Assembly: GCF_900186125.1 (NCBI RefSeq)
Contig: NZ_FYBQ01000009.1
Coordinates: 1-64,000 of the forward strand
Direction of reading: 5' to 3'
Source of the DNA: Listeria goaensis
Lineage (GTDB): Bacteria; Bacillota; Bacilli; Lactobacillales; Listeriaceae
Length of the DNA: 64,000 nucleotides
Part shown: in pieces, positions 46,409-59,047 of the stretch
How the letters are laid out: each line of letters opens with the position of its first letter
Numbering within the stretch: the first letter of the stretch is position 1
Program-made: the position numbers and the translations under genes
Notes under the pieces: generated by a model
Told to the model about the DNA's origin: nothing
Databases searched by the model: none
The model's input: only the letters and a program-made list of their open reading frames with translations

Positions 46409-46437
46409 TTGACTTCTACGAGCAACACGTTTATATT
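46409..46437 (+). promoter_or_regulatory. ilv-leu operon promoter
   Basis: -35 TTGACT (46409-46414), 17-base spacer, -10 TATATT (46432-46437). The start near 46444 would give a leader of about 335 bases before ilvD. Confidence 0.8.
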
Positions 46438-46531
46438 TAATTATAACATTACATCACTTGCTAGATTTAAAGCTTTGATGTGGTAAATTATGAATGCTAT
46501 ATCCCATTTTGATTAAAAGGAGTTAATGACC

Positions 46532-46579
46532 ATGAAACAAGTATCATTTAATGCCGTCATTACAATTTTATTACTCTAG
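46532..46579 (+). CDS. ilv leader peptide
   Basis: A 15-residue peptide, MKQVSFNAVITILLL, with AAAGGAG nine bases upstream (an ATG six bases earlier is too close). Seven residues are Val, Ile or Leu and the last six codons are ATT ACA ATT TTA TTA CTC. Ribosome stalling on Ile/Leu/Val codons when those tRNAs are uncharged would set the downstream RNA fold. This corresponds to the Rli60 attenuator system of L. monocytogenes. Confidence 0.88.
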   Translation: MKQVSFNAVITILLL

Positions 46580-46694
46580 CAGGACTTTGAATTCGCGATT
46601 TCAAGCGGTTTCGAGTCCTGTTTAGAATTACTAAATGGGATTCTTTCAAAGCATCCCATTTTGTTTGGAACAAAATTGGGGTGCTTTTTCTTTT
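46580..46694 (+). ncRNA. Ribosome-mediated attenuator (Rli60-like) of ilv operon
   Basis: Three alternatives are visible. Hairpin 1: CAGGACT/AGTCCTG, 46580-46620, starting right at the leader stop. Antiterminator: AAATGGGAT (46633-46641) with ATCCCATTT (46653-46661). Terminator: arm 46648-46665 (AAAGCATCCCATTTTGTT) with 46670-46687 (ACAAAATTGGGGTGCTTT), one bulge, then TTTTTCTTTT. Antiterminator and terminator share the ATCCCATTT strand and are mutually exclusive. Confidence 0.88.
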
Positions 46695-46779
46695 GAAAAG
46701 ATAGCTAGCATACATTTATTGTTTAGTAAATTCACAAAATTCTGCTTAGAAAATTTATGGTAGGAAAAGGGGTAGAAAA

Positions 46780-48471
46780 ATGCGAAGTGATAAAATCAAA
46801 AAAGGTGTTGAACAAGCACCGGCAAGAAGCTTGCTGCATGCAACGGGGCAACTAAAAAGCCCGGGTGACATGAATAAGCCATTCATTGCAATCTGTAATT
46901 CATATATTGATATTGTTCCGGGTCACGTACATTTACGTGAACTTGCAGATGTAGCGAAGGAAGCTATTCGCGAAGCTGGCGGTATTCCATTTGAATTCAA
47001 TACGATTGGTGTAGATGATGGGATTGCGATGGGACATATTGGTATGCGTTATTCCCTACCAAGTCGCGAAATCATTGCGGATGCGGCAGAAACTGTTATT
47101 AATGCGCACTGGTTTGATGGCGTGTTTTATATTCCGAATTGCGATAAAATTACGCCCGGCATGTTGCTCGCATCAGTTCGGACAAACGTCCCCGCTATTT
47201 TTTGTTCAGGTGGCCCGATGAAAGCTGGTCTTTCAGCAACCGGAAAAGCGTTAACGCTCTCCTCCGTTTTTGAAGCTGTTGGATCATTTAAAGAAGGCTC
47301 GATGTCGAAAGAAGAATTTTTAGATATGGAAAAAAACGCGTGTCCAACTTGCGGTTCATGCGCAGGAATGTTCACTGCCAACTCCATGAATTGTCTGATG
47401 GAAATTCTTGGTCTTGCTCTTCCGGGTAACGGGACGACACTCGCAGTTTCAGATGACCGGCGCGAACTGATTCGGAAATCGGCTTTTCATTTGATGGATT
47501 TGGTTAAAAAGGACATTCGTCCAAGAGATATTGTTACGAAGGATGCCATTGATGATGCGTTTGCGCTTGATATGGCGATGGGCGGTTCAACCAACACGGT
47601 ACTGCACACGCTCGCGCTTGCTAATGAAGCAGGCATCGATTATGAGCTTGAGCGAATTAATGATATTGCAGCTCGTGTACCCTACCTTTCAAAAATCGCC
47701 CCGTCTTCCGCCTATTCGATGCACGATGTTCATGAGGCTGGTGGCGTTTCTGCCATAGTGAAAGAACTTGTGGAACTTGAAAATGCGATTCACCCTGACC
47801 GAATCACGGTAACGGGCAAAACGATTCGCGAAAATGTAGCGGATGCGGCAATCAAAAATGAAAAAGTCATTCATCCGAAAGAAGATCCTTATAGCCCTGT
47901 TGGCGGGTTATCCATTCTCTTTGGCAACATTGCACCAAAAGGAGCGGCGATTAAAGTCGGCGGTGTAGATCCGTCCGTTCAAGTGTTTAAAGGCGAAGCG
48001 ATTTGCTTTAGTTCACATGATGAAGCGGTTGAAGCGATTGATAATCATACCGTAAAAGAAGGTCACGTCGTGGTCATTCGCTATGAAGGTCCAAAAGGCG
48101 GTCCGGGAATGCCAGAAATGCTCGCACCAACCTCTTCTATCGTTGGTCGCGGACTTGGTAAAGATGTGGCGCTCATCACAGACGGTAGATTTTCCGGAGC
48201 AACTCGCGGCATTGCCGTCGGTCATATTTCACCAGAAGCAGCAGCGGGTGGTCCGATTGCACTCGTTCGGGACGGTGACCAAATTATCATCGACTTGCCG
48301 AACAGAACGCTAAACGTGGACGTGTCAGATGCCGAACTTGAAGCGCGCAAACAAGAACTACAACCTTTTAAAGCAAAAGTAAAAACGGGTTATTTGGCTC
48401 GTTACACAGCGCTCGTCACATCGGCTCACACAGGCGGCGTTATGCAAATTCCAGAAGACTTATTAGATTAA
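46780..48471 (+). CDS. ilvD: Dihydroxy-acid dehydratase
   Basis: Dehydrates 2,3-dihydroxy acids to the 2-keto acids of Val and Ile. A 563-residue IlvD/Edd protein with Fe-S ligand motifs [13 protein letters not shown] and [20 protein letters not shown]. First structural gene of ilvD-ilvB-ilvH-ilvC-leuABCD-ilvA. RBS AAGGGG; ilvB follows after 15 bases. Confidence 0.96.
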   Translation: MRSDKIKKGVEQAPARSLLHATGQLKSPGDMNKPFIAICNSYIDIVPGHVHLRELADVAKEAIREAGGIPFEFNTIGVDDGIAMGHIGMRYSLPSREIIADAAETVINAHWFDGVFYIPNCDKITPGMLLASVRTNVPAIFCSGGPMKAGLSATGKALTLSSVFEAVGSFKEGSMSKEEFLDMEKNACPTCGSCAGMFTANSMNCLMEILGLALPGNGTTLAVSDDRRELIRKSAFHLMDLVKKDIRPRDIVTKDAIDDAFALDMAMGGSTNTVLHTLALANEAGIDYELERINDIAARVPYLSKIAPSSAYSMHDVHEAGGVSAIVKELVELENAIHPDRITVTGKTIRENVADAAIKNEKVIHPKEDPYSPVGGLSILFGNIAPKGAAIKVGGVDPSVQVFKGEAICFSSHDEAVEAIDNHTVKEGHVVVIRYEGPKGGPGMPEMLAPTSSIVGRGLGKDVALITDGRFSGATRGIAVGHISPEAAAGGPIALVRDGDQIIIDLPNRTLNVDVSDAELEARKQELQPFKAKVKTGYLARYTALVTSAHTGGVMQIPEDLLD

Positions 48472-48486
48472 AACGAGGTGATGAAG

Positions 48487-50193
48487 ATGCTAAAAAACGA
48501 AGTAAGCGACACGGCAGCAAAAACAGGCGCCGAACTGCTAATTGATGCCTTGAATAAACAAAACGTTGAAATGATTTTTGGCTATCCGGGTGGTGCCGTT
48601 CTACCGCTTTACGATGGATTTTATGACTGCAATATTCCGCATATTTTGGCAAGACACGAACAAGGTGCCATTCATGCGGCGGAAGGTTATGCGAAAGTGA
48701 CGGGCAAACCAGGCGTTGTTGTTGTGACAAGTGGGCCTGGTGCTACGAACGTGCTAACTGGAATTACTGATGCCATGAGCGATTCAATTCCTTTAGTCGT
48801 TTTTACTGGCCAAGTTCATACGCCGGGAATTGGTAAAGACGCCTTCCAAGAGGCTGATATGATTGGGCTAACCATTCCGATTACAAAATACAATTACCAA
48901 GTGCGCGATGTGCGTGACTTACCACGAATTGTAAATGAAGCATTTCATATTGCGACAACCGGTCGAAAAGGCCCTGTTGTAATTGATATTCCAAAAGACA
49001 TTGGAATTGCGCATACGGATGTGGTACATCCCGATACAATTGATTTACCGGGATACCAACCTACTTACTTACCGAATCCATTGCAAGTAGAAAAATTGAT
49101 GCAGGCGCTTGAAAAAGCGAATAAGCCGCTCATTTTAGCAGGTGCAGGCGTAAATCATTCGCGCGCGACGGCTGAACTTTTAGAATTTGCAGAACGTTAT
49201 GAAATACCAGTTGTGAATACCTTACTTGGTCTTGGGAGCTTCCCTTCTGATCACGAACTTTTTCTTGGTATGGGCGGTATGCATGGCTCCTATGCTGCCA
49301 ACATGGCGCTAACAGATTGCGATTTGCTCATCAACTTTGGTTCACGCTTCGATGATCGTTTAGCAAGCGCACCAAAAGAATTTGCCAAACACGCTGTTAT
49401 TGCTCATGTTGATATTGACCCAGCGGAAATTGGTAAAATTATTCCGACGCAAATTCCTATTGTGGCAGACATTAATGAAACGCTACAGCAAATTTTAAAA
49501 ATGGATTTAGCGGACAAGGAAGATATTGCCCACTGGCACAAATTAAATATGACGCGAAAAGAACGACATCCTTATTCATATGACCGGAAACAAAATGCTG
49601 AGATTAAACCGCAAAAAGTAATTGAACTCGTTGGTGAATTAACAAATGGTGAGGCGCTTGTGGCAACGGACGTTGGGCAGCATCAAATGTGGGTGGCACA
49701 ATTTTATCCTTTCCAATTTGACCATCAAATTATTACAAGTGGCGGTCTAGGCACGATGGGCTTTGGGATTCCAGCTGGGATTGGCGCAAAGTTAGCTTTT
49801 CCAAATAAAACGGTCGTGGCTTTTGTTGGCGATGGTGGCTTTCAAATGACGTCGCAGGAACTGGCGATTTTAAATGATTACGGCATCGCACTTAAGACGA
49901 TTATTTTAAACAATGGCTCTCTTGGGATGGTCAGACAGTGGCAGGAAAAATTCCACAATGAGCGCTTTTCACATTCCATTTTCCAAAGTCAGCCTGATTT
50001 TGTGAAGCTTAGTGAAGCATACGGGGTCAAGAGTGTACGCATCACAGACCCTGAAACGCTTGAAGCGAAATTACGCGAAGCTTTTTCACACGATGGTCCT
50101 GCTGTCATTGATGTTCATATTTCAAAAAATGAGCTCGTGCTGCCGATGGTGCCGAGTGGAAAACCGAATCATCAGATGGAGGGAGTCGAGTGA
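48487..50193 (+). CDS. ilvB: Acetolactate synthase, large subunit
   Basis: Condenses pyruvate with pyruvate or 2-ketobutyrate, needing TPP and FAD. The 568-residue form starting [18 protein letters not shown] is preferred because GAGGTG lies six bases upstream; ATG codons at 48481 and earlier are too close. TPP motif GDGGFQM, catalytic Glu in [15 protein letters not shown], and FVGLGSFP-type [11 protein letters not shown] are present. One base separates its stop from ilvH. Confidence 0.95.
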   Translation: MLKNEVSDTAAKTGAELLIDALNKQNVEMIFGYPGGAVLPLYDGFYDCNIPHILARHEQGAIHAAEGYAKVTGKPGVVVVTSGPGATNVLTGITDAMSDSIPLVVFTGQVHTPGIGKDAFQEADMIGLTIPITKYNYQVRDVRDLPRIVNEAFHIATTGRKGPVVIDIPKDIGIAHTDVVHPDTIDLPGYQPTYLPNPLQVEKLMQALEKANKPLILAGAGVNHSRATAELLEFAERYEIPVVNTLLGLGSFPSDHELFLGMGGMHGSYAANMALTDCDLLINFGSRFDDRLASAPKEFAKHAVIAHVDIDPAEIGKIIPTQIPIVADINETLQQILKMDLADKEDIAHWHKLNMTRKERHPYSYDRKQNAEIKPQKVIELVGELTNGEALVATDVGQHQMWVAQFYPFQFDHQIITSGGLGTMGFGIPAGIGAKLAFPNKTVVAFVGDGGFQMTSQELAILNDYGIALKTIILNNGSLGMVRQWQEKFHNERFSHSIFQSQPDFVKLSEAYGVKSVRITDPETLEAKLREAFSHDGPAVIDVHISKNELVLPMVPSGKPNHQMEGVE

Positions 50194-50194
50194 G

Positions 50195-51735
<1,541 letters not shown>

Positions 51736-51773
51736 TTTTGTTCCATCAAATAAATCTAATGAGGTGAAATCGA

Positions 51774-53306
51774 ATGAAAAAAATCCAGTTTTTTGACACT
51801 ACACTTCGCGACGGCGAACAAACCCCTGGAGTAAATTTTGATGTAAAGGAGAAAGTTAGAATCGCCTTACAACTGGAAAAACTTGGTGTAGATGTCATCG
51901 AAGCCGGTTTTCCGATTTCTTCTCTAGGTGATTTTGAATGCGTGAAAGCCATTAGTGAAGCCGTTCAAACATCTAGTGTAACTGGTTTAGCACGTTGCCG
52001 GGAACAGGACATTTTACGGGCACATGAAGCGCTAAAACATGCGAAAAGCCCGCAACTGCATATTTTTCTTGCGACAAGCGACGTCCATATGCAGTACAAA
52101 CTCAAAATGACCAAAGATGAAGTTTTGGCTTCTATCAAACACCACGTTACTTTTGCTAGAAAGCTATTTAACATTGTTCAATTTTCGCCAGAAGATGCGA
52201 CGCGGACAGATCGGGCGTTTCTAATTGAGGCCGTTCAAACCGCCATTCATGCTGGCGCAAAGGTAATTAATATCCCTGACACGGTCGGCTACACGAATCC
52301 TACCGAATTTGGCCAGCTCTTCCGTGACCTAAAAGCGAACATTCCAGAATTTGATGATGTGATTTTTTCCTCGCATTGTCACGATGACCTTGGAATGGCA
52401 GTTGCCAATTCGCTGGCGGCAATTGAAAACGGTGCGCTCCGCGTGGAAGGTGCTATTAATGGCATCGGCGAACGTGCGGGCAATACTGCACTTGAGGAAG
52501 TCGCTGTAGCGCTCCACATTCGGAAGGATTTCTACCAAGCGGAAACGAATATAACACTCAATCAAATTAAGGCGACGAGCGATTTGGTAAGCCGGCTTTC
52601 AGGCATGCCGGTTCCGCGCAACAAAGCGGTTATTGGTGGCAATGCCTATGCGCATGAATCGGGCATTCACCAAGATGGTGTGCTGAAAAATCCGGATACG
52701 TATGAGATTATTACGCCAGCTCTTGTTGGCGTTCAAAAAAATTCGCTACCACTTGGGAAGCTTTCTGGGCGGCACGCGTTCACAGCACGCATGGAGGAAC
52801 TCGGCTATTCGCTTTCGGAAGCGGAACAAAACGAAGCCTTTAAACAATTTAAAAATCTTGCTGATGTTAAAAAGGAAATCTCCGAGGCAGACTTGCATGC
52901 GTTAGTGGCTGGTCAAGCGGCTGAAACAGCGGAAAATGAATCGCTGACTCACCTCCAAGTGCAATTTGTGACAGATGGCGTTCAGGCGGCGGTCGTTAGA
53001 ACAGAGGGACAAGATGGCGTGCGCGAAGACGCTGCGACTGGAGCTGGAAGCATTGAAGCGATTTACAACACGATTAATCGTCTGCTAAATCAAGACGTTA
53101 CGCTCGTGAATTATCACATTCAAGCCATTACTCCTGGTCAAGATGCACAAGCGGAAGTTCATGTGGTTATTAAAAATCAAGCGGGCCATGAAATTCACGG
53201 AATTGGCATTGACCATGATGTGCTGACCGCAAGTGCGAAGGCATACTTAAATGCAAGCACGAAAAAAATGCCTGAAACAGAAAAGTCATTTGAGGAGGCA
53301 CGCTAA
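51774..53306 (+). CDS. leuA: 2-isopropylmalate synthase
   Basis: Commits 2-ketoisovalerate to leucine. A 510-residue protein: [15 protein letters not shown] (catalytic Arg-Asp), [23 protein letters not shown] (His metal ligands) and a C-terminal regulatory domain (about 390-500) for leucine feedback. The leuB ATG follows with no spacer. Confidence 0.96.
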   Translation: MKKIQFFDTTLRDGEQTPGVNFDVKEKVRIALQLEKLGVDVIEAGFPISSLGDFECVKAISEAVQTSSVTGLARCREQDILRAHEALKHAKSPQLHIFLATSDVHMQYKLKMTKDEVLASIKHHVTFARKLFNIVQFSPEDATRTDRAFLIEAVQTAIHAGAKVINIPDTVGYTNPTEFGQLFRDLKANIPEFDDVIFSSHCHDDLGMAVANSLAAIENGALRVEGAINGIGERAGNTALEEVAVALHIRKDFYQAETNITLNQIKATSDLVSRLSGMPVPRNKAVIGGNAYAHESGIHQDGVLKNPDTYEIITPALVGVQKNSLPLGKLSGRHAFTARMEELGYSLSEAEQNEAFKQFKNLADVKKEISEADLHALVAGQAAETAENESLTHLQVQFVTDGVQAAVVRTEGQDGVREDAATGAGSIEAIYNTINRLLNQDVTLVNYHIQAITPGQDAQAEVHVVIKNQAGHEIHGIGIDHDVLTASAKAYLNASTKKMPETEKSFEEAR

Positions 53307-54368
53307 ATGGAGTACACGATTACAGCACTTCCAGGCGACGGGATTGGATCAGAAATTATGGAGGCTGGTCTTTCTGCGCTAAAGGAAATTGAAAAACAAT
53401 TTGGTCATACGTTTCAAATTAAAACTTGCGCGTTTGGTGGGGCGGCAATTGATTTGACAGGCCAGCCATTTCCAGAAGAAACGCTTCAAGCATGTCTAAG
53501 CGCTGACGCCATTTTGCTTGCGGCAATTGGAGGCCCAAAGTGGGATGATGCACCGATTCGGCCGGAACAAGGCTTACTTGCTCTTCGGAAATCACTCGGT
53601 TTGTTCGCAAATATTCGTCCTGTACAGGTGTCTGGAAGTATTAGCCATCTCTCCCCTTTAAAACAAGAGATTGTAAATGGCACTGACTTTGTGATTGTGC
53701 GGGAGCTGACGGGTGGGCTTTACTTCGGTGAGCCGAAGCGTTTCGACGCAGACAGCGCGGTAGATACGCTCGTTTATTCTGCTGAAGAGATCCGTCGAAT
53801 TATCGTTCAGGCGTTTGAAATTGCGAAAAACCGCAAGAAAAAAGTGACTTCGGTTGATAAAGCGAATGTACTTGCATCGAGCAAATTGTGGCGCCAAATC
53901 GCAAATGATGTGGCGGCGGACTATCCTGACGTTACACTCGAACATCAATATGTGGACGCATGTGCGATGCATTTGATTCAAAATCCGCGGCAATATGATG
54001 TGCTCGTTACGGAAAACATGTTTGGTGATATTTTAAGTGACGAAGCTTCTGTTTTGTCTGGCTCACTGGGCATGCTTCCTTCGGCGAGTTTTGCGGAAAA
54101 TGGACCTTCGCTTTATGAGCCGATTCACGGATCTGCGCCTGATATTGCGGGTCAAAACGTAGCAAACCCAATTTCGATGATTTTATCAGTTGCGATGATG
54201 TTAAGGGAATCTTTCCACTTGGAAGCTGAGGCGCACGCACTGGAAACCGCTGTAAATGATACCTTAATAGCCGGGTTTTTCACAAAAGACTTAAAAGGCG
54301 AAACGAGTACGACGGCCTTTACGGCAGAAGTTCAAAAACGGATTAAAGGAGGCGTTACACATGGGTAA
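53307..54368 (+). CDS. leuB: 3-isopropylmalate dehydrogenase
   Basis: NAD-dependent oxidative decarboxylation of 3-isopropylmalate. A 353-residue protein with [27 protein letters not shown] (substrate site), SVDKANVL and [24 protein letters not shown]. Starts at the base after the leuA stop (RBS GAGGAGGCAC in leuA); overlaps leuC by eight bases. Confidence 0.96.
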   Translation: MEYTITALPGDGIGSEIMEAGLSALKEIEKQFGHTFQIKTCAFGGAAIDLTGQPFPEETLQACLSADAILLAAIGGPKWDDAPIRPEQGLLALRKSLGLFANIRPVQVSGSISHLSPLKQEIVNGTDFVIVRELTGGLYFGEPKRFDADSAVDTLVYSAEEIRRIIVQAFEIAKNRKKKVTSVDKANVLASSKLWRQIANDVAADYPDVTLEHQYVDACAMHLIQNPRQYDVLVTENMFGDILSDEASVLSGSLGMLPSASFAENGPSLYEPIHGSAPDIAGQNVANPISMILSVAMMLRESFHLEAEAHALETAVNDTLIAGFFTKDLKGETSTTAFTAEVQKRIKGGVTHG

Positions 54369-55758
54369 GACGCTATTTGATAAATTGTGGGACCGTCATG
54401 TGATTTACGGGGAAGTTGGTGAACCGCAGTTATTATATGTTGATTTGCATCTCATCCATGAAGTGACTTCTCCGCAGGCGTTTGAAGGGCTTCGCATGGG
54501 AAATCGTCCAGTAAGACGGCCAGATAAGACGTTTGCGACGATGGATCACAACGTTCCGACTGAAGATATTTTTAACATTCAAGACTTAGTAGCGAAAAAA
54601 CAAATTGAAGCTTTGCAAAAAAACTGTCGCGATTTTGGTGTCACACTTGCCGATGTAGGTTCTGACCGACAAGGAATTGTGCACATGGTGGGCCCTGAAA
54701 CGGGGCTGACACAACCTGGGAAAGTCATTGTATGCGGTGACTCGCATACGGCGACACACGGGGCCTTTGGCGCGATTGGTTTTGGGATTGGTTCAAGTGA
54801 AGTGGAACATGTTTTTGCGACGCAAACCATTTGGCAGCAGAAACCGAAGTCGATGGGCATTGAAATTACGGGCGAGCTGCAACCAGGCGTTTATGCGAAG
54901 GATATTATTTTGCATTTAATTGCCACTTATGGCGTTGCTTTTGGAACGGGATATGCCATTGAATATTTCGGCGATACGATATCGAAGCTCACGATGGAAG
55001 AACGTATGACCATTTGCAATATGGCAATTGAAGGTGGCGCAAAAATGGGCATGATGGCGCCAGATCAAACGACATTTGACTATGTTCGCGGACGTGAATA
55101 TGCACCGCAAGATATGGAAGCGGCCATTACAGATTGGCAGACGCTGAAAACAGACGACGACGCTACTTATGATTTGCATCTTCAAGTTGACGTTTCCACT
55201 CTCGAACCTTACGTCACATGGGGAACGAATCCTGAAATGGGCGTGCCGATTTCCCAGCCGTTCCCAGCGATTCAAAATATTAACGATGAGCGTGCCTACA
55301 CTTACATGGGACTTACTCCTGGCGCACGCGCCGAAGATATTGAGCTCGGATACGTCTTTATCGGTTCGTGCACGAACGCACGGATTTCTGATCTTGAGGA
55401 AGCGGCTAAAATCATTGCGGGGAAAAAAGTTAAACCGGGGATTCGCGCACTCGTCGTCCCGGGTTCGCGCAAAGTCCGTTTTGAAGCAGAAAAGCGTGGT
55501 TTAGATGAGGTGTTTAAGGCGGCCGGATTTGAGTGGCGCGAGCCTGGTTGCTCAATGTGTCTTGGGATGAATCCCGACCAAGTGCCAGATGGTGTGCACT
55601 GCGCCTCGACGTCCAACCGTAATTTTGAAGGACGACAAGGGAAAGGTGCTAGAACGCATCTCGTCTCCCCTGCTATGGCCGCGGCGGCAGCTATTCACGG
55701 CAAATTTATTGATGTTCGAAAGGAGGCTGTTCTTAGTGGAAGCTATTCAAATTCATAA
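54361..55758 (+). CDS. leuC: 3-isopropylmalate dehydratase, large subunit
   Basis: [4Fe-4S] aconitase-family subunit isomerising isopropylmalates, with LeuD. Residues 465. Cluster cysteines lie in [17 protein letters not shown] and [30 protein letters not shown] is also conserved. Overlaps leuB by eight bases and leuD by 23. Confidence 0.96.
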   Translation: MGKTLFDKLWDRHVIYGEVGEPQLLYVDLHLIHEVTSPQAFEGLRMGNRPVRRPDKTFATMDHNVPTEDIFNIQDLVAKKQIEALQKNCRDFGVTLADVGSDRQGIVHMVGPETGLTQPGKVIVCGDSHTATHGAFGAIGFGIGSSEVEHVFATQTIWQQKPKSMGIEITGELQPGVYAKDIILHLIATYGVAFGTGYAIEYFGDTISKLTMEERMTICNMAIEGGAKMGMMAPDQTTFDYVRGREYAPQDMEAAITDWQTLKTDDDATYDLHLQVDVSTLEPYVTWGTNPEMGVPISQPFPAIQNINDERAYTYMGLTPGARAEDIELGYVFIGSCTNARISDLEEAAKIIAGKKVKPGIRALVVPGSRKVRFEAEKRGLDEVFKAAGFEWREPGCSMCLGMNPDQVPDGVHCASTSNRNFEGRQGKGARTHLVSPAMAAAAAIHGKFIDVRKEAVLSGSYSNS

Positions 55759-56317
55759 AGGGCAAACGGTGGCGCTCATGAATGATAACATCGACACCGA
55801 CCAAATTATTCCAAAGACCTTTTTAAAACGAATTGAAAAAACGGGATTTGGTGAATTTCTGTTTGACGAGTGGCGCTATTTGCCAAATCGTAAGCCAAAT
55901 CCTGAATTCCCGCTTAATGCGGCTGACAGACAAAACGCGACGATTCTAGTAACTGGCGACAATTTTGGTTGCGGCTCGTCGCGCGAACATGCCGCTTGGG
56001 CGCTACTTGATTACGGCTTCCGGGTCATCATTGCCGGTGGCTACAGCGACATTTTTTACATGAACTGCACAAAAAACGGAGTCCTCCCCATTGTGTTGCC
56101 TGCTCTGGCACGCGAGAAACTGTCCAAAATTTCCTCCGAAGAAGAAATCGTTATTGACTTGCCAAATCAAGAGGTGCGAAGCTCTGTCGGTCAATTTTCA
56201 TTCACGATTGACCCCACTTGGAAAGAAAAGTTTTTGAACGGACTCGACGATATCGCGATTACGCTCGAACATTTAGATGCCATTTTGGCGTATGAAGAAA
56301 AAATCGAAACCAAATAG
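55736..56317 (+). CDS. leuD: 3-isopropylmalate dehydratase, small subunit
   Basis: A 193-residue swivel-domain partner of LeuC. Begins at GTG ([20 protein letters not shown]) after AAAGGAGG, inside the leuC 3' end; [14 protein letters not shown] and [14 protein letters not shown] are the family signatures. The GTG choice follows the RBS and family alignment; an upstream ATG in frame would lie far within leuC. Confidence 0.95.
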   Translation: MEAIQIHKGQTVALMNDNIDTDQIIPKTFLKRIEKTGFGEFLFDEWRYLPNRKPNPEFPLNAADRQNATILVTGDNFGCGSSREHAAWALLDYGFRVIIAGGYSDIFYMNCTKNGVLPIVLPALAREKLSKISSEEEIVIDLPNQEVRSSVGQFSFTIDPTWKEKFLNGLDDIAITLEHLDAILAYEEKIETK

Positions 56318-56332
56318 AAAGGTTGTGAAAAA

Positions 56333-57601
56333 ATGGAACTGGCTGATGTACTCGTATCAAAATCCGATGTTTTAAAAGCATATGAGGTGTTAAAATCCAT
56401 CGTAAAACGGACTCCGCTCGAACTAGATCCGTATCTCTCGCACAAATACGACTGCCAAGTTTTCCTTAAACGCGAAGATTTGCAATGGGTCCGCTCCTTT
56501 AAACTCCGCGGTGCCTACTATGCCATTCACCGCTTAGGCGAAGCCGAACGCGCAAAAGGCGTCACATGCGCAAGCGCTGGCAATCACGCACAAGGCGTTG
56601 CTTATACATGTCAAAAATTGGGGGTAAAAGCAGCCATTTTCATGCCCACAACTACGCCAAATCAGAAGGTCTCGCAAGTAAAATTTTTCGGTGGTGAGTT
56701 TGTCGACGTCATTTTAACAGGCGACACATTCGACGCATCTGCTGAATCTGCCAAAGCTTATTCAAAGGAGCATGAAACTACTTTCATCGCGCCGTTTGAT
56801 GATCTTGATATCATTGCAGGCCAAGGCACGCTTGCTGTTGAAGCCTTTTATGACCTCGAAGCGGCTGGGGCAAAAGCCGATTACGTTTTCGCAGCAATTG
56901 GCGGTGGCGGCTTAATTAGTGGCATTTCGAGTTTCATGAAAGAAGCTAGCCCACATACGAAAATAATTGGCGTTGAGCCAAGCGGTGCACCTTCGATGGC
57001 TGCTGCCCTTGAAGCCGGCAAAACGGTCAATCTCCCCCAAATCGACAAGTTTGTAGACGGGGCGGCTGTGAAGCAAGTCGGTGAACTCACCTTTAAACAT
57101 GCCGAGAAGTTTATAGATGGTTGTATTTCAGTCCCAGAAGGCGAAGTTTGCCAGACGATTCTTGAGATGTACACAAAGCAAGCGATTGTGGCGGAACCAG
57201 CTGGAGCCCTGTCTGTTGCGGCGCTTGAACACTATAAAGAAGAAATTAAAGGGAAAACGGTCGTCTGCGTGGTGAGCGGTGGTAATAATGACATCAATCG
57301 CATGCAGGAAATCGAGGAGCGCTCCCTTCTGTTCCAAGGTTTAAAGCATTACTTTATCGTAAATTTCCCGCAACGCCCTGGTGCGCTAAAGGAATTTGTT
57401 GGTGAGGTGCTCGGACCGCATGATGACATTACTAAATTTGAATACACGAAAAAAGTCAATCGTGGCAACGGGCCTGTTATCATTGGCGTGCTACTAAGTT
57501 ATAAAGAAGACTATCCCGCGCTGCTCGAGCGAATGGAAATCTTTGACCCAAGTTTCATTCCGATTAATGACAATCAAACTTTATATACTCTTTTGGTTTA
57601 A
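56333..57601 (+). CDS. ilvA: Threonine dehydratase (deaminase), biosynthetic
   Basis: Deaminates threonine to 2-ketobutyrate for isoleucine. A 422-residue PLP enzyme: PLP lysine in [13 protein letters not shown], glycine loop [12 protein letters not shown], and a single ACT-like regulatory domain at about 330-420 ([19 protein letters not shown]), as in Gram-positive biosynthetic forms. Last gene of the operon, 15 bases after leuD. Confidence 0.95.
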   Translation: MELADVLVSKSDVLKAYEVLKSIVKRTPLELDPYLSHKYDCQVFLKREDLQWVRSFKLRGAYYAIHRLGEAERAKGVTCASAGNHAQGVAYTCQKLGVKAAIFMPTTTPNQKVSQVKFFGGEFVDVILTGDTFDASAESAKAYSKEHETTFIAPFDDLDIIAGQGTLAVEAFYDLEAAGAKADYVFAAIGGGGLISGISSFMKEASPHTKIIGVEPSGAPSMAAALEAGKTVNLPQIDKFVDGAAVKQVGELTFKHAEKFIDGCISVPEGEVCQTILEMYTKQAIVAEPAGALSVAALEHYKEEIKGKTVVCVVSGGNNDINRMQEIEERSLLFQGLKHYFIVNFPQRPGALKEFVGEVLGPHDDITKFEYTKKVNRGNGPVIIGVLLSYKEDYPALLERMEIFDPSFIPINDNQTLYTLLV

Positions 57602-57604
57602 AAA

Positions 57605-57635
57605 AAAAGCGTTTGGGGGTGCCCCAAACGCTTTT
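57605..57635. terminator. Bidirectional terminator between ilvA and pdp
   Basis: AAAAGCGTTTGGGG-GTG-CCCCAAACGCTTTT, a 14-bp perfect stem flanked by A and T runs; ends both convergent transcripts. Confidence 0.93.
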
Positions 57636-57637
57636 CA

Positions 57638-58939
57638 TTATTCCGTGATAATTTTATGCACCAGTTTCGGCGCTTCCGCCTGACTAGAAATGCGGATATT
57701 CTCATAAATTTTCTCTGTGACACCCGCCACATCTTCCTTATTGCTGAAAATGGTTACGAGAGAGTCGCCTGCTTGAACGGCATCGCCAACTTTTTTGCGT
57801 AACATCAGTCCAACCGCTAGATCAATTTCATCTTCTTTCGTTGCACGCCCGGCACCTAGAATCATTGCGGCCACACCAATTTCGTCTGCTACAATTTCGC
57901 TCACAAAACCACTTTTTTTAGCAGGTACTTCAATTTTATATGTAGCTTGTGGCAATTTTTCTGGCGAATCTACAATGCTTGCATCGCCACCTTGGTTTTC
58001 TAAAAACTGTTTAAATTTCTGAAGCGCCTGTCCATTTTTCATAACAGCAAGCAATTTTTCGCGCGCCTCTTCTAAACTTTCTGCCTGCTTCGCTAACACT
58101 ACCATTTGACTGCCTAGCACTAAAACAAGTTCCGTCAAATCAGCTGGACCTTCCCCTTTTAGCGTATCAATCGCTTCCTTCACTTCAAGCGCATTCCCAA
58201 TTGCGTAGCCTAGCGGTTGCGACATATCAGAAATAACGGCCATCGTATTGCGACCAACACTGTTCCCAATGCGCACCATCGCCCGCGCCAAGTTTTCAGC
58301 ATCTTCATCGGTTTTCATAAACGCACCCGCGCCAGTTTTCACATCCAAACAAATCGCGTCCGCACCTGCGGCAATTTTTTTACTCATAATTGAACTCGCA
58401 ATAAGCGGAATAGAATCCACCGTACCCGTTACATCACGAAGAGCGTACAGTTTTTTATCGGCGGGTGTTAAGTTGCCAGACTGTCCAATGACAGCCACCT
58501 TATCGCGGTTCACAAGCTCAATGAAGTCATCTTTCGTAATCTCGACATGAAATCCTTCCACCGCTTCTAATTTGTCAATCGTGCCCCCTGTGTGCCCTAA
58601 ACCTCGCCCAGACATTTTCGCAACCGGAACACCTAAAGCCGCAACAAGCGGAGCTAAAACGAGTGTTGTCGTATCCCCTACACCACCTGTGGAGTGTTTA
58701 TCTACTTTTATTCCGTGAATGGCCGACAAATCAATTGTTTCACCTGAATTCACCATCGCCATCGTCATATCCGCGCGCTCGTTATCTGTCATATCTTCAA
58801 AATAAATCGCCATGAGTAGTGCACTCACTTGATAATCAGGAATTTTTCCTTTCGTATATCCCTCAATAAAAAAATTAATTTCAGCCGTCGTAAGTTCGTG
58901 CCCGTCCCTTTTCTTGGAAATAATATCCACCATTCTCAC
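57638..58939 (-). CDS. pdp: Pyrimidine-nucleoside phosphorylase
   Basis: Phosphorolysis of uridine and thymidine/deoxyuridine. A 433-residue NP-II family member: [24 protein letters not shown] and [18 protein letters not shown]. The GTG at 58939 is eight bases after AAGGAG; an ATG at 58933 ([11 protein letters not shown]) is the alternative. Own promoter and operator upstream; its regulator is the adjacent LacI gene (inference). Confidence 0.93.
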   Translation of the reverse strand: MRMVDIISKKRDGHELTTAEINFFIEGYTKGKIPDYQVSALLMAIYFEDMTDNERADMTMAMVNSGETIDLSAIHGIKVDKHSTGGVGDTTTLVLAPLVAALGVPVAKMSGRGLGHTGGTIDKLEAVEGFHVEITKDDFIELVNRDKVAVIGQSGNLTPADKKLYALRDVTGTVDSIPLIASSIMSKKIAAGADAICLDVKTGAGAFMKTDEDAENLARAMVRIGNSVGRNTMAVISDMSQPLGYAIGNALEVKEAIDTLKGEGPADLTELVLVLGSQMVVLAKQAESLEEAREKLLAVMKNGQALQKFKQFLENQGGDASIVDSPEKLPQATYKIEVPAKKSGFVSEIVADEIGVAAMILGAGRATKEDEIDLAVGLMLRKKVGDAVQAGDSLVTIFSNKEDVAGVTEKIYENIRISSQAEAPKLVHKIITE

Positions 58940-58975
58940 GCTAACCACTCCTTATTTGGTATCGGTTACATTTTT

Positions 58976-58991
58976 AGTAAACCGTTTTACT
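58976..58991. promoter_or_regulatory. Palindromic operator at pdp
   Basis: AGTAAACCGTTTTACT: arms AGTAAA/TTTACT with a CCGT centre, the look of a LacI-family site. It sits between the pdp -10 and RBS, so a bound repressor would block pdp. Confidence 0.6.
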
Positions 58992-59017
58992 TTTGACTAA
59001 AACTATCAGATGTTTTC

Positions 59018-59047
59018 ACTATACTTGAGGCTACCAAGTTCTGTCAA
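59018..59047 (-). promoter_or_regulatory. pdp promoter
   Basis: Minus strand -35 TTGACA (59042-59047, overlapping the lacI-type stop), 18-base spacer, -10 TATAGT (59018-59023). Confidence 0.75.

Noticed and set aside
46438-46779. T-box riboswitch upstream of ilvD
   Set aside because: No T-box sequence or specifier stem; a short Ile/Leu/Val-rich peptide and attenuator fit better.
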